Origin: Myxococcota bacterium
GTDB taxonomy: Bacteria; Myxococcota_A; UBA9160; JAFDET01
Direction: 5' to 3'
DNA length: 46,986 nt
NCBI GenBank assembly: GCA_028278065.1
Contig: JANQFA010000214.1
Span: 1 to 46,986 of the forward strand
Positions within the stretch are counted from its first letter, which is position 1. Each line of letters starts with the position of its first letter. The notes beneath the pieces were generated by a model. The model was not told the DNA's origin, did no database searches, and saw only the letters and a program-made list of their open reading frames with translations. The translations under genes and the position numbers were made by a program. Below, one piece after another: positions 10,108 to 17,873 of this stretch.

Positions 10108-10145
10108 GGCGGACTCCGTCGCGCGTCGCGCAGCGGGTCGCTCAC
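10104..10145 (-). CDS. 13-codon minicistron, second of two between rluD and pgeF
   Basis: GTG at 10145 opens a frame VSDPLRDARRSPP that ends at TGA 10106-10104. Its start overlaps the stop of the first minicistron as GTGA and its stop overlaps the pgeF GTG in the same way. It resembles the real pgeF start (VSGWLRDPLLEE), so it probably arose by duplication of that start. Whether it is translated is unknown. Confidence 0.35.
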   Translation of the reverse strand: MSDPLRDARRSPP

Positions 10146-10183
10146 GCCGGTCTCCCCCGCGCGTCGCGCAGCGGGTCGTTCAC
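10142..10183 (-). CDS. 13-codon minicistron, first of two between rluD and pgeF
   Basis: GTG at 10183 overlaps the rluD stop (GTGA) and opens VNDPLRDARGRPA, ending at TGA 10144-10142, which overlaps the GTG of the second minicistron. Ribosomes leaving rluD could pass down the chain to pgeF by termination-reinitiation. Translation is inferred only from the layout. Confidence 0.35.
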   Translation of the reverse strand: MNDPLRDARGRPA

Positions 10184-11103
10184 GCCCTGCCTTCGCGACG
10201 GGCCAGCGCGGTCAGCGCCTCGGCCAGATCGGGCGGCTCGGGCGCCTCGAGACGCATCCGCGCGCCCGTGCGCGGATGGTCGAAGGCCAGCACGGCTGCG
10301 TGCAGGGCGGGGCGCTCGAGGAGCCGGTCGCGATCGCGGCGTCCGTACACCGGATCGCCGCTGATGGGCATTCCCGCGGAGGCGAGGTGCACGCGGATCT
10401 GGTGGGTGCGTCCCGTCTCCGGCCGGATCTCGAGCCAGCTCTGGCCGCTGGCCGGGAAGCGGCGCAGCACGCGCCAGCGCGTCGCCGCCGCGCGACCGGA
10501 GCGCGTCGCTACCGACATGCGCTTGCGGTCGCTGCGATGGCGCCCGATGGGGCTGTCGATGCGTCCCGCGTCGGCGCCGGGGAGCGCACGCACCAGTGCG
10601 CGGTAGACCCGCTCGATCGAGTGGTCGCGAAACTGCTCGGCCAGGGCGCGATGCGCCGCGTCGTTCTTGGCGGCCACGATCACCCCGCTCGTGCCCCGGT
10701 CGAGCCGGTGCACGATCCCGGGGCGGAGCACCCCGCCGACGCCGGCCAGATCGCCGCAGTGCTCCAGGAGCGCGTTGACCAGGGTCCCGTCCGGGTGACC
10801 CGGAGCGGGGTGCACCACCATCCCGGCGGGCTTGTCCACGGCGATCACGTCCTCGTCCTCGAAGAGCACGACCAGCGGAATGTCCTGCGGCTTCAGCTCC
10901 GACGGCACGGGCTCCGGCGGCCGCGCCTCCAGCACGTCGCCGGCGCGCACCTTGTGCGACGCCCGCGCCGCAGCCCCGTTGCAGGTGACACGCCCGGCGT
11001 CGATCCAGCGACGCACCTGCGCGCGCGGACGGCCGGCGGCGTCCGAGAGGGCGAGGTCGAGACGGCGTCCCGCCGCCTCCTCCCCCACCACGAAGGTCAC
11101 CAT
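10180..11103 (-). CDS. rluD: 23S rRNA pseudouridine synthase, RluD family
   Basis: Enzymes of this family convert uridines of 23S rRNA helix 69 to pseudouridine during 50S assembly. The 307-residue product has an N-terminal S4 RNA-binding domain (residues about 10-75) and an RluA-type catalytic domain with the aspartate motif HRLDRGTSGVIV near residue 133, then ETGRTHQIRVHL and DPVYG. Assignment to RluD instead of RluA/RluC rests on the S4 domain and family resemblance. ATG at 11103 overlaps the previous gene by 7 bases. Confidence 0.88.
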   Translation of the reverse strand: MVTFVVGEEAAGRRLDLALSDAAGRPRAQVRRWIDAGRVTCNGAAARASHKVRAGDVLEARPPEPVPSELKPQDIPLVVLFEDEDVIAVDKPAGMVVHPAPGHPDGTLVNALLEHCGDLAGVGGVLRPGIVHRLDRGTSGVIVAAKNDAAHRALAEQFRDHSIERVYRALVRALPGADAGRIDSPIGRHRSDRKRMSVATRSGRAAATRWRVLRRFPASGQSWLEIRPETGRTHQIRVHLASAGMPISGDPVYGRRDRDRLLERPALHAAVLAFDHPRTGARMRLEAPEPPDLAEALTALARREGRA

Positions 11104-11366
11104 ATCTCGGACGCGACGCCCCGGCTGCCGCAGACGAGGACGTCCACGATGGCGCGATCGATGAAGTTCTCCTTGAGCAGGAGATCGGGCTCGACCCGCC
11201 CCTCGAAGTAGCTGCGCGCCTCCTCCAGCTCGCGGGCGAGGCGCTCGAAGAGGTCGTCCTGGCGGATGCCCTCGCGCACCGCCTCCACGTTGTAGAGGAG
11301 GACGTCCGAGAGGATCGCCCGAGCCAGGCGCCGGGCGCGCTCCGGGTCGGCGATCCGCTCGGCCAC
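11097..11366 (-). CDS. Small protein of unknown function
   Basis: Highly charged 89-residue soluble protein rich in Arg, Glu and Leu, probably helical. It resembles small proteins I recall from Deltaproteobacteria with the pattern ARAILSDVLLYN, DDLFERLARELEEAR and a C-terminal DRAIVDVLV block; I know no function. GTG at 11366 follows GCTAGGAGGAGCCG, a near-perfect ribosome binding site, which together with tight packing against rluD supports it being a real gene. Confidence 0.75.
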   Translation of the reverse strand: MAERIADPERARRLARAILSDVLLYNVEAVREGIRQDDLFERLARELEEARSYFEGRVEPDLLLKENFIDRAIVDVLVCGSRGVASEIW

Positions 11367-11375
11367 CGGCTCCTC

Positions 11376-12068
11376 CTAGCGCCGGCTGCGGCCGGCGCGC
11401 TCGGCGCGGTGCTGCTGGAGCCGCTCCACGTAGGAGAGCGGGACGTCGTGGGCATCCAGGCCGAGGGCCCGCGCATAGGCGGTGACGAAGCCGCGCACGT
11501 AGACGGTGGCCGGGAGATCGTCGAAGCGCTCCTCCTCGATGAAGTGGAGGTAGGTGGGGTTCACCTTGGTGAGCTCGGCGATCTGGTCGACCTCGACACC
11601 GCGCAGGAGACGCGCGCGGCGCAGGCGCGCTCCGTCGAAGACTCCGCCTTCCGACTCGTCCTCCGACGGCTCGACCCCGTCGAGAGTGAGGAGCTGCTGC
11701 GCGGTGCGGGCGGGCGCCGGCCCCGGATCGGTCTCCGGCTCGCCGGGGATCATCAGCTCCTCGACGTCGCCGGGCAGATCGTCCAGCTCGATGCGCTGCT
11801 CGAACGCCTCGTGGCCCTCCCAGCCATCGGCTCCGATCTGCGCGTCGTAGCGCTGGCGCGCGGTCGAGTCCGAGAGCACCTCGTAGGCGAGCTCCACCCG
11901 TTCGCGCGCACTGGACACCTCCTCCTCGCCCAGCAGCGAGTAGACCGCCATCGAATCGCTGCCGTAGGTCGAGAGCGCCATGCGATACGCACGCTCCACG
12001 TCTTCGGCCGATGCGTCCGGGCGGATCTCGAGGATCTCGTAGTGGGTCTGGTGATCGAAGGAGGTCAA
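11376..12068 (-). CDS. Degenerate J-domain and helix-turn-helix fusion protein
   Basis: The 230-residue protein has a J-like domain at residues 5-75 (YEILEIRPDASAEDVERAYR ... YEVLSDSTARQRYDAQ), an acidic Pro-rich linker, and a RodZ-type HTH domain at about 145-215 (GARLRRARLLRGVEVDQIAE ... YVRGFVTAYARALGLD). The HPD tripeptide that lets J-proteins stimulate DnaK is absent; the loop reads YGSDSMAVYSLL, so chaperone stimulation is unlikely. No membrane helix follows the HTH, unlike RodZ. The TTG at 12068 overlaps the ParA-like stop (TTGA) after GAGGAAG. A regulatory or scaffold role with the adjacent ATPase is inferred. Confidence 0.75.
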   Translation of the reverse strand: MTSFDHQTHYEILEIRPDASAEDVERAYRMALSTYGSDSMAVYSLLGEEEVSSARERVELAYEVLSDSTARQRYDAQIGADGWEGHEAFEQRIELDDLPGDVEELMIPGEPETDPGPAPARTAQQLLTLDGVEPSEDESEGGVFDGARLRRARLLRGVEVDQIAELTKVNPTYLHFIEEERFDDLPATVYVRGFVTAYARALGLDAHDVPLSYVERLQQHRAERAGRSRR

Positions 12069-13054
12069 GACGCTTCCTCGGGAGCTCCCCCGGGCTGGCC
12101 CAGGGTCTGTATCAGCTTGCGGGCGATGCGGCGCAGATAGACGGCAGCGTCGCAGTTGGGGTTGATGTCGACGAGTGGACGGCGGGAGACCACGGACTGG
12201 CGCACACCCTGGTCGTGGTTCACGTAGCCCAGGTAGTCGGCGTCCAGGCCGAAGTAGGACTTGCACACGCTGCGCACCGAGAAGCCCAGCTTGATCTCGT
12301 CCGCGGTGCGCACGTCGTTCACGATGAGACGCGGCCGGAAGCACTTCAGGGTCTCGGTGAAGCGGCCGCCCTCGGCGGGATCCAGCGCCTCGATCTCGCG
12401 CAGCAGGTCGGCCGGGGTGCGGATGCCCTTCTCGTTGCGCTGGTCCATCGCCTGGGTCACGAGACCGCGCACCGAGTGGGTGACCATCCCCAGGCGCATG
12501 CGCCGGTAGAACGCGGCGCGCAGGAAGGCGTAGGCGTTCTCGATCGAGGTGGGCTCCGGGCAGAAGACCAGCAGGCCGTCGTCGCCCACCAGGAAGTAGT
12601 CCATCACCGCAGGCGCCGTGCCCGCGCCCAGGTCGATCAGCACCAGGTCCACCGGAAGCTGGCGCAGCCGCGAGAGCAGCCGCACCCGCTGGAAGTGACC
12701 GGGCTGGGCGGCCGCCAGGTTGGCGTGGGTGGCGGCGACCAGACTCAGGTTGGGGATTCCGGTCGGGACCACGAGCTTGGACAGCTCCTCCTCGCGGTTG
12801 GCCACGAAGTCGGCCAGCGAGAGCGGCGGAGGCGGAACCCCGAGGCAGGTATGGGTGTTGGCACCCTCCAGATCGCCGTCCACCACGACCACGTCGTAGC
12901 CCTCGCGCGCGATGGCCGTGGCGAGGTTCACCGTCACGAAGGTCTTGCCGACCCCGCCCTTGCCGCCGCCCACGGCGATCATGCGTGCCGCATCCGGCGC
13001 GGGGCTCGACGACATCGAGGCCGACGGATCCCCGCCTCGTACCGGCTCGATCAC
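12065..13054 (-). CDS. MinD/ParA family ATPase
   Basis: P-loop ATPase of 329 residues of the MinD/FlhG type. The deviant Walker A motif GGGKGGVGKTFVTVNLA follows a short variable head; the DGDLEGANTH switch and the VDLVLIDLGAGTAP Walker B-like strand are present. Such proteins position or count cell structures or act with flagellar regulators; no flagellar or min genes are nearby, so the partner is unknown. GTG at 13054 follows GGGAGGGGGG. Coupling to the J-like/HTH gene suggests they work as a pair. Confidence 0.85.
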   Translation of the reverse strand: MIEPVRGGDPSASMSSSPAPDAARMIAVGGGKGGVGKTFVTVNLATAIAREGYDVVVVDGDLEGANTHTCLGVPPPPLSLADFVANREEELSKLVVPTGIPNLSLVAATHANLAAAQPGHFQRVRLLSRLRQLPVDLVLIDLGAGTAPAVMDYFLVGDDGLLVFCPEPTSIENAYAFLRAAFYRRMRLGMVTHSVRGLVTQAMDQRNEKGIRTPADLLREIEALDPAEGGRFTETLKCFRPRLIVNDVRTADEIKLGFSVRSVCKSYFGLDADYLGYVNHDQGVRQSVVSRRPLVDINPNCDAAVYLRRIARKLIQTLGQPGGAPEEAS

Positions 13055-13079
13055 GGACCCCCCTCCCGTGATGCCGTCG

Positions 13080-13676
13080 CTACTGGGCCAGCTCGGTATT
13101 CCAGTAGGACGCGTCCACGACGTTGAGGAACGGCCGCCACTCCGAGTAGCGGGCGCTCGATAGCATCAGGTTCATGAGCGGCGTCCAGCGCGGCCGGGCC
13201 GGCAGGCGGCGCAGACGCAGCCCGGCCTGCTCCGGCGTCCGGCCGCCCTTGCGGCGATTGCACTCGACGCAGCTGCACACCACGTTCTCCCAGGTGCTCC
13301 GCCCGCCGAGGGCACGAGGCACCACGTGGTCCAGATTGAGCTCCGAGCGGGACGGCTTGATGCCACAGTACTGACACTGGAAACCGTCCCGAGCGAAGAT
13401 GTTGATCCGGCTGAAGCGAACGTGCCGCTTGGGCACGCGATCGAAGGCCAGGAGCACGATCACCCGCGGCACGCGCATGCGCCCTCTTGGGGTGCCGATG
13501 CACTCGTCGTCCCGCGCGACCGCGAGCTGCGTCCAGCTCTCGAAGTCGAAGGTCTGGTACTCCTCGTCGACCGCCTTGGCGATGCCCTGGTAGATCAGGG
13601 CGAAGGCCCGCCGCACGTTGGTCACGTGGATCGGCAGGTAGGAGCGGTTCAGGACGAGAACGCTCGAGTTCAGCAC
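13080..13676 (-). CDS. HNH endonuclease family protein
   Basis: The 198-residue protein has an N-terminal strand-rich part (VLVLNRSYLPIHV) and a zinc-supported HNH core: CQYCGIK, LNLDHVVPRALGG and CVECNRRKGG. Proteins of this chromosomal group are common in bacteria and their role is unknown; they are not linked to restriction genes here. I chose GTG at 13676 because family members begin with the VLNSSVLVLN stretch. A TTG at 13712 overlapping the selA stop (TTGA) is an alternative adding 12 residues. Confidence 0.85.
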   Translation of the reverse strand: MLNSSVLVLNRSYLPIHVTNVRRAFALIYQGIAKAVDEEYQTFDFESWTQLAVARDDECIGTPRGRMRVPRVIVLLAFDRVPKRHVRFSRINIFARDGFQCQYCGIKPSRSELNLDHVVPRALGGRSTWENVVCSCVECNRRKGGRTPEQAGLRLRRLPARPRWTPLMNLMLSSARYSEWRPFLNVVDASYWNTELAQ

Positions 13677-13708
13677 GCGGCGAGAATAGCCCGAGGCCCG
13701 GGCCCGGA

Positions 13709-15088
13709 TCAATCGCCGCGGCCGAACGCCTCCACCAGGGCGCGTTCGATGCGTTCCTCGTCCCCGTCGAGGAGCGTGCGCACGTCGAGGAGTAGCGCGT
13801 CGTCACGGATGCGCCCCACGACCGGCACCGGAGCTTCGCGCAGACGGCCTGCGAGCGCGTCCGGCCCGGGCCCGCCGCGCAGCGCCACCACCCAGGTGTC
13901 GAGCTCCCAGCCGGGGAGCGAGCCCCCGCCCACCGTGGAGCGGTCCGGCTCCGCGGAGACGTGCGCAGCGTCGGCGACCGCCTGTCCCAGGCGGAGTGCG
14001 AGCTTCTCGGCCCGGGGACGCAGCGCTTCGACGTCGGCCGCCAGGCCGCGCAGGGTGGGAAGCGGCGCGTCGGCGCCGGAATCGAGCAGGAGGCGCAGCG
14101 TGGCGTCCAGGGCCGCCAGCCCCATCTTGTCGAGGCGCAGGGCCCGCGCCAGCGGGTTCGCGGCCATCGCGTCCACGATCGCCCGCGCACCGAGCACGAT
14201 GCCCGCCTGGGGCCCGCCCAGGAGCTTGTCCCCGGAGAAGCAGACCAGGTCCGCTCCCAGCCCCAGCCGGGCCGGCGCCAGCGCCTCCGGCGGCAGCTCG
14301 GGATCGGCGAGCGAGAGGAGCGTGCCGCTGCCGAGGTCTTCCACCAGCGGGAGACCGTGTGCGCGCGCGATCCCGGCGAGGGTCTCGATCCCCACCTCGG
14401 CCACGAATCCGCTCTGCTCGAAGTTGCTGCGGTGGACCTTCAGGAGCAGGGCCGTCTCCGCTCCGATGGCATTCTCGTAGTCGCGCGGATGGGTGCGGTT
14501 GGTGGTGCCCACCTCCACCAGGCGGACGCCCGCGCGCTCCAGGATCTCCGGTACCCGGAAGGAGCCGCCGATCTCCACCAGCTCGCCGCGCGAGACGATG
14601 ACCTCGCGACCGCGAGCCAGGGTGTCGAGCGCCAGCAGCACGGCGGCCGCGTTGTTGTTGACCGCCAGGGCCGCCTCGGCGCCCGAGAGCAGCACGAGCT
14701 TCTCGCGCACCGCGCGCTGGCGGTTGCCGCGCGCGCCGCTCGCCAGGTCCAGCTCCAGGTCTCCGTAGCAGGCCCCGGCCTGCGCCGCGGCGCGTGCCGC
14801 CTCCGGCGCCAGGACCGCCCGGCCGAGGTTGGTGTGCAGGACCACGCCCGTCGCGTTCACCACGCGGCCCGGATGCGGGCGGGAGAGCTCCACGGCGTTG
14901 CGGACCGCCTCGGCCTCGATGGCGGCCGGATCCGCCGCCGCCTCCGGGTCGGCATCCAGTGCCGCACGCGCCCGGGCGATCGCACGACGAGCGCCCTCGC
15001 TCCGGGCCCAGCCGGGCAGGTCCGGGCGAGCCGCCGCCAGGGCCTCCGAGAGCCGGCCTACCGCCGGAAGGGCGCTTCTCCGATCCAT
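13709..15088 (-). CDS. selA: L-seryl-tRNA(Sec) selenium transferase SelA
   Basis: SelA, a PLP enzyme, converts seryl-tRNA(Sec) to selenocysteyl-tRNA(Sec) using selenophosphate. The 459-residue product matches the bacterial family: N-terminal helical domain, VNATGVVLHTNLGRAVL, the VNNNAAAVLLAL region and the PLP lysine in CFSGDKLLGGPQAG. ATG at 15088 follows GAGGTCAAGG. No selB, selC or selD was recognised in the window. Its presence predicts that this organism makes selenoproteins. Confidence 0.95.
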   Translation of the reverse strand: MDRRSALPAVGRLSEALAAARPDLPGWARSEGARRAIARARAALDADPEAAADPAAIEAEAVRNAVELSRPHPGRVVNATGVVLHTNLGRAVLAPEAARAAAQAGACYGDLELDLASGARGNRQRAVREKLVLLSGAEAALAVNNNAAAVLLALDTLARGREVIVSRGELVEIGGSFRVPEILERAGVRLVEVGTTNRTHPRDYENAIGAETALLLKVHRSNFEQSGFVAEVGIETLAGIARAHGLPLVEDLGSGTLLSLADPELPPEALAPARLGLGADLVCFSGDKLLGGPQAGIVLGARAIVDAMAANPLARALRLDKMGLAALDATLRLLLDSGADAPLPTLRGLAADVEALRPRAEKLALRLGQAVADAAHVSAEPDRSTVGGGSLPGWELDTWVVALRGGPGPDALAGRLREAPVPVVGRIRDDALLLDVRTLLDGDEERIERALVEAFGRGD

Positions 15089-15487
15089 CCTTGACCTCGT
15101 CCCGCCGATCGATGATCGTAGATCGACAGAGTTTGTGCGGCTCGGCACGGCCCTCGGGGGAAGCGGATGCGCTGCCCGGGGCCTCGACCCGGGTCGGCGG
15201 ACGGGCGACGGGGAGTCGCCCGCGGGGGCCGACGCGGCGAAGGCCGACCGTCACGGTAGAGACATCAATCTTGCGAGTCAACGCTTTCGCCTTTGCTATC
15301 GGGAACTTAGAGAGCCACTCCCGTCCGCCGGCGGCATCCAGCCCGCCGGATCCCCGACCGTCCTCCCCGTCTCTAGGGGTCGACTGAGACCACACCCGTC
15401 CTGGGCCTGAGCACCGGCTCCATTGCCGGAGCGAACATCCGAGTTCCGCCACCCCCTGGGCGGGCCCCGCGCTCCGCGGGAAGCAGA
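15089..15487. promoter_or_regulatory. 399-base divergent regulatory region between selA and the RNase E/G gene
   Basis: No recognisable gene is present; I looked for a tRNA(Sec) T-arm and did not find one. It contains overlapping candidate promoters: plus strand TTGCGA 15271-15276, 17-base spacer, TGCTAT 15294-15299; minus strand TTGACT 15281-15276, 17-base spacer, TACCGT 15258-15253. The hexamers match consensus only moderately. The RNase E/G leader would be about 180 bases, and RNase E leaders are known targets of autoregulation. Confidence 0.4.
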
Positions 15488-17500
15488 ATGCAGAACGAGA
15501 TCATCGTGAACGCCACCCCTGGCGAGACCCGGGTGGCGATCCTCGAGAAGGGCGCCTTCGTCGAGCTCCACATCGAGCGCGAAGGCGAGCGCGGGATGGT
15601 GGGCAACGTGGTCAAGGGCCGCGTGACCCGCGTCCTGCCCGGCATGCAGGCCGCCTTCGTGGACATCGGCCTGGAGAAGGCCGCCTTCCTCTACGCCGGC
15701 GACTACCACCCGGACGAGCCCGCATCGGGCGGCGAGGGGAACGGCGAGGGCCGTGGGCGCGGGCGCGGCCGCGGGCGCGGCGGACGCAACGGACGCCAGC
15801 CCCCCCGCATCGACACCCTGCTGTCGGAGGGCCAGGAGGTCGTGGTGCAGGTGGCCAAGGAGCCCATCGGCACCAAGGGCGCGCGCATCACCTCGCACCT
15901 GTCGATCGCCGGGCGCCACCTAGTGCTGACGCCCTGGGGCCGTCGGGTGGGGGTGAGCCGCCGTATCGACAACGACCGTGAGCGGCGCCGCCTGCGCTCG
16001 GTCGTCGAGAAGGTCCGGCCCAAGGACCTCGGCTTCATCATCCGCACGGCCGGAGAGAGCGTGCGCGACTCGGACCTGGAAGCCGACGTCAAGTACCTGG
16101 CCGAGACCTGGAGCGACCTCCAGGAGAAGAAGGCGCAGGTCCGCGCGCCCGAGATCCTCTACCACGAGCCGGCGCTGCCGATGCGCATCATCCGCGACAT
16201 GGTGGGCGGAGACACCAGGCGGGTCCTCGTCGACGATCCGGCCCTGCACGAGGAGATGACCGCATTCGTGCGGCGCTTCATGGTCGACCCGCCCGAGATC
16301 GAGCTCTACCAGGGCGAGGAGCCGGTCTTCGACCACCTGGGACTCGAGGCGCAGATCGACCAGAACCTGGGTCGCAAGGTCTGGCTGAAGAGCGGCGGCT
16401 ACCTCATCGTCGACCAGTCGGAGGCGCTCACCGCCATCGACGTCAATACGGGACGCTACGTCGGAAAGCGCGACCTCGAGGAGACGGTCCTCAAGACCAA
16501 TCTGGAGGCTGTGCGCGAGGCGGTGCACCAGCTCCGCTTCCGCAACATCGGCGGCCTCATCATCCTGGACCTCATCGACATGGAGGACGCGGGAAACCGC
16601 GACAAGGTCTACCGCGCCCTCCAGGAAGCGTTGCGCGGGGACAAGGCACGCACCAACGTGCTCAAGATCTCGGAGCTGGGTCTCGTGGAGATGACGCGCA
16701 AGCGGACCCGCGAGAATCTGGTGCAGACGATCGGCGAGCCCTGCGCCTACTGCGACGGCAAGGGCTACGTGCTCTCGGCGGAGAGCGTGGCCTTCCGGGT
16801 GCTGCGCGAGATCCAGAAGGACCTGCCCCACCTGAGCGGCCGCAAGATCGCGGTGACGGTGTCGCGGCGCGTGGGCGAGCTGCTGCTCGGCCGAGACCAC
16901 GCGGCCCTGAAGAGCCTCGAGGAGAAGCTGGGACGAGAGATCGAGATCGTGGTCTCGGCGACCCTCCACCACGAGCAGTTCGAGGTGCGCACCAGCGAGC
17001 CGGGCCCGGCCCTCGGCTTCGTGCCGAGCTGGCTCCGCGACGGCCCCGCTGCCGCGGACGACGAGCCCGAAGCGGAGGAGGAGTCCGAGACCGACGACGA
17101 GATGGACGAGGAGGAGACGGACCTGGGCCTGACCCCTGGGGGAGAAGCGCCGGTCGACCCCACGGAGCCCGGGCGGCACGACGCCCCGGAGCCGTTCTCC
17201 GCCCTGGATGACGACGGCCCCGCCGAGGAGACGGCTACAGCGGACCCGGCGCCCGTCCGATCCGAGCCCGAGCCCTTCTCCGGCCTGGAGCCGGAAGCCG
17301 CTCCGGCGCCCGAGCCGCAGACGCTCGACCTGGAAGAGGGCCTCAGCGGCAACGTTCAGACAGCCGGGGAATCGGCTTCAGCCGATTCCCCTATCTCGTC
17401 TCCCGAAGCCGGAGCGGCCCCGACCCCCGAGCCGCACGAGCTTGACGTAGAAGAGGAATCCGAGATACTGCCGAACTCCCCAAAGCCCGAGGGACTCTAG
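15488..17500 (+). CDS. rng: Ribonuclease E/G family endoribonuclease with acidic C-terminal tail
   Basis: Single-strand-specific endoribonuclease of rRNA maturation and mRNA decay. The 670-residue protein has an S1 domain interrupted by a Gly/Arg run (residues about 81-102), the DNase I-like catalytic domain with D318 (TAIDVNTGRY) and D361 (LIILDLIDMED), and the zinc-link CAYC at 419-422. After about residue 513 comes an acidic Pro/Glu-rich tail of about 155 residues, probably disordered, with short repeated motifs (PEPFSALDD / PEPFSGLEP, and PEPQTLDLEE / PEPHELDVEE). This head-plus-tail shape is between RNase G and RNase E. The stop abuts the rplU ATG. A strong hairpin lies inside the 3' coding end. 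Confidence 0.93.
   Translation: MQNEIIVNATPGETRVAILEKGAFVELHIEREGERGMVGNVVKGRVTRVLPGMQAAFVDIGLEKAAFLYAGDYHPDEPASGGEGNGEGRGRGRGRGRGGRNGRQPPRIDTLLSEGQEVVVQVAKEPIGTKGARITSHLSIAGRHLVLTPWGRRVGVSRRIDNDRERRRLRSVVEKVRPKDLGFIIRTAGESVRDSDLEADVKYLAETWSDLQEKKAQVRAPEILYHEPALPMRIIRDMVGGDTRRVLVDDPALHEEMTAFVRRFMVDPPEIELYQGEEPVFDHLGLEAQIDQNLGRKVWLKSGGYLIVDQSEALTAIDVNTGRYVGKRDLEETVLKTNLEAVREAVHQLRFRNIGGLIILDLIDMEDAGNRDKVYRALQEALRGDKARTNVLKISELGLVEMTRKRTRENLVQTIGEPCAYCDGKGYVLSAESVAFRVLREIQKDLPHLSGRKIAVTVSRRVGELLLGRDHAALKSLEEKLGREIEIVVSATLHHEQFEVRTSEPGPALGFVPSWLRDGPAAADDEPEAEEESETDDEMDEEETDLGLTPGGEAPVDPTEPGRHDAPEPFSALDDDGPAEETATADPAPVRSEPEPFSGLEPEAAPAPEPQTLDLEEGLSGNVQTAGESASADSPISSPEAGAAPTPEPHELDVEEESEILPNSPKPEGL
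15721..15790 (+). repeat. Gly/Arg-coding GC microsatellite inside the S1 domain
   Basis: Repeated GGGCGC/GGCCGC units between about 15748 and 15785 encode an uninterrupted Gly-Arg alternation inserted in the S1 domain loop of the RNase. The insert is in frame and may add RNA affinity. It is the kind of sequence that can change length by slippage. Confidence 0.6.
17366..17391 (+). promoter_or_regulatory. Perfect 11-bp-stem hairpin in the 3' coding end of rng, upstream of rplU
   Basis: Arm GGGGAATCGGC (17366-17376) pairs perfectly with GCCGATTCCCC (17381-17391) around TTCA. It ends about 110 bases before the rplU start and is read in frame as part of the disordered tail. It has no following T tract, so it is more likely an RNA processing or stabilising structure, or an inserted palindromic element, than a classical terminator. 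Confidence 0.6.
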
Positions 17501-17812
17501 ATGTACGCGGTGGTCCGCACCGGTGGCAAGCAGGTCCGTGTCGAGCCCGGCAAGACCGTCCGGGTCGAGCGGCTCGAAGGCGACGTCGGCTCGAAGATCG
17601 AGCTCGACGAGGTGCTCCTGGTGGGCGGCGACGGCTCGCCCCGGGTAGGTACCCCGGTGGTGGACGGGGCCAAGGTGGTGGGCACCATTACCGACCAGGG
17701 CCGTGGCGACAAGATCGTGGTCTTCAAGATGAAGCGCCGCAAGAACTACCGCCGCAAGCAGGGTCATCGGCAGGCCTACACCGAGATCCGGGTCGACGAG
17801 ATCAGCGGATAG
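17501..17812 (+). CDS. rplU: 50S ribosomal protein L21
   Basis: The 103-residue L21 binds 23S rRNA in the large subunit. The sequence starts [17 protein letters not shown] and ends with the basic [14 protein letters not shown] block typical of L21. The ATG follows the rng TAG with no spacer; GAGGGA within the last rng codons serves as ribosome binding site, so rplU is translated from the rng transcript or its processing product. L27 follows as usual. Confidence 0.98.
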   Translation: MYAVVRTGGKQVRVEPGKTVRVERLEGDVGSKIELDEVLLVGGDGSPRVGTPVVDGAKVVGTITDQGRGDKIVVFKMKRRKNYRRKQGHRQAYTEIRVDEISG

Positions 17813-17840
17813 CGGAGACCGGCCGCGAGGATCAGCGGGT

Positions 17841-17854
17841 CCGGCGCGCGCCGG
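17841..17854 (+). repeat. Perfect GC palindrome between rplU and rpmA
   Basis: CCGGCGCGCGCCGG is a 14-base perfect palindrome in the 61-base gap between L21 and L27 genes. It may form a small hairpin that tunes relative expression. Confidence 0.4.
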
Positions 17855-17873
17855 CCGAGGAAGGACGAGAACG

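Larger units (their letters stand above)
10070..10183 (-). repeat. Three tandem 38-bp units spanning the rluD-pgeF junction
   Basis: On the minus strand the units are 10183-10146, 10145-10108 and 10107-10070. Units 1 and 2 differ at 5 of 38 bases; unit 3, the 5' end of pgeF, shares the GTGA start and CTGCGCGAC core but is diverged. Each unit starts with GTGA. Because 38 is not a multiple of three, each copy changes frame and creates a stop at the next unit's start. Confidence 0.85.

Noticed and set aside
15100-15480. Possible tRNA(Sec) gene next to selA
   Set aside because: No TTCGA-type T-loop flanked by pairing arms and no 3' CCA-adjacent acceptor pairing was found.
15920-17179. A 419-codon minus-strand frame opposite rng
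   Set aside because: It is antisense to the catalytic core with a His/Leu/Val-rich composition typical of GC-rich shadow frames and no motif.
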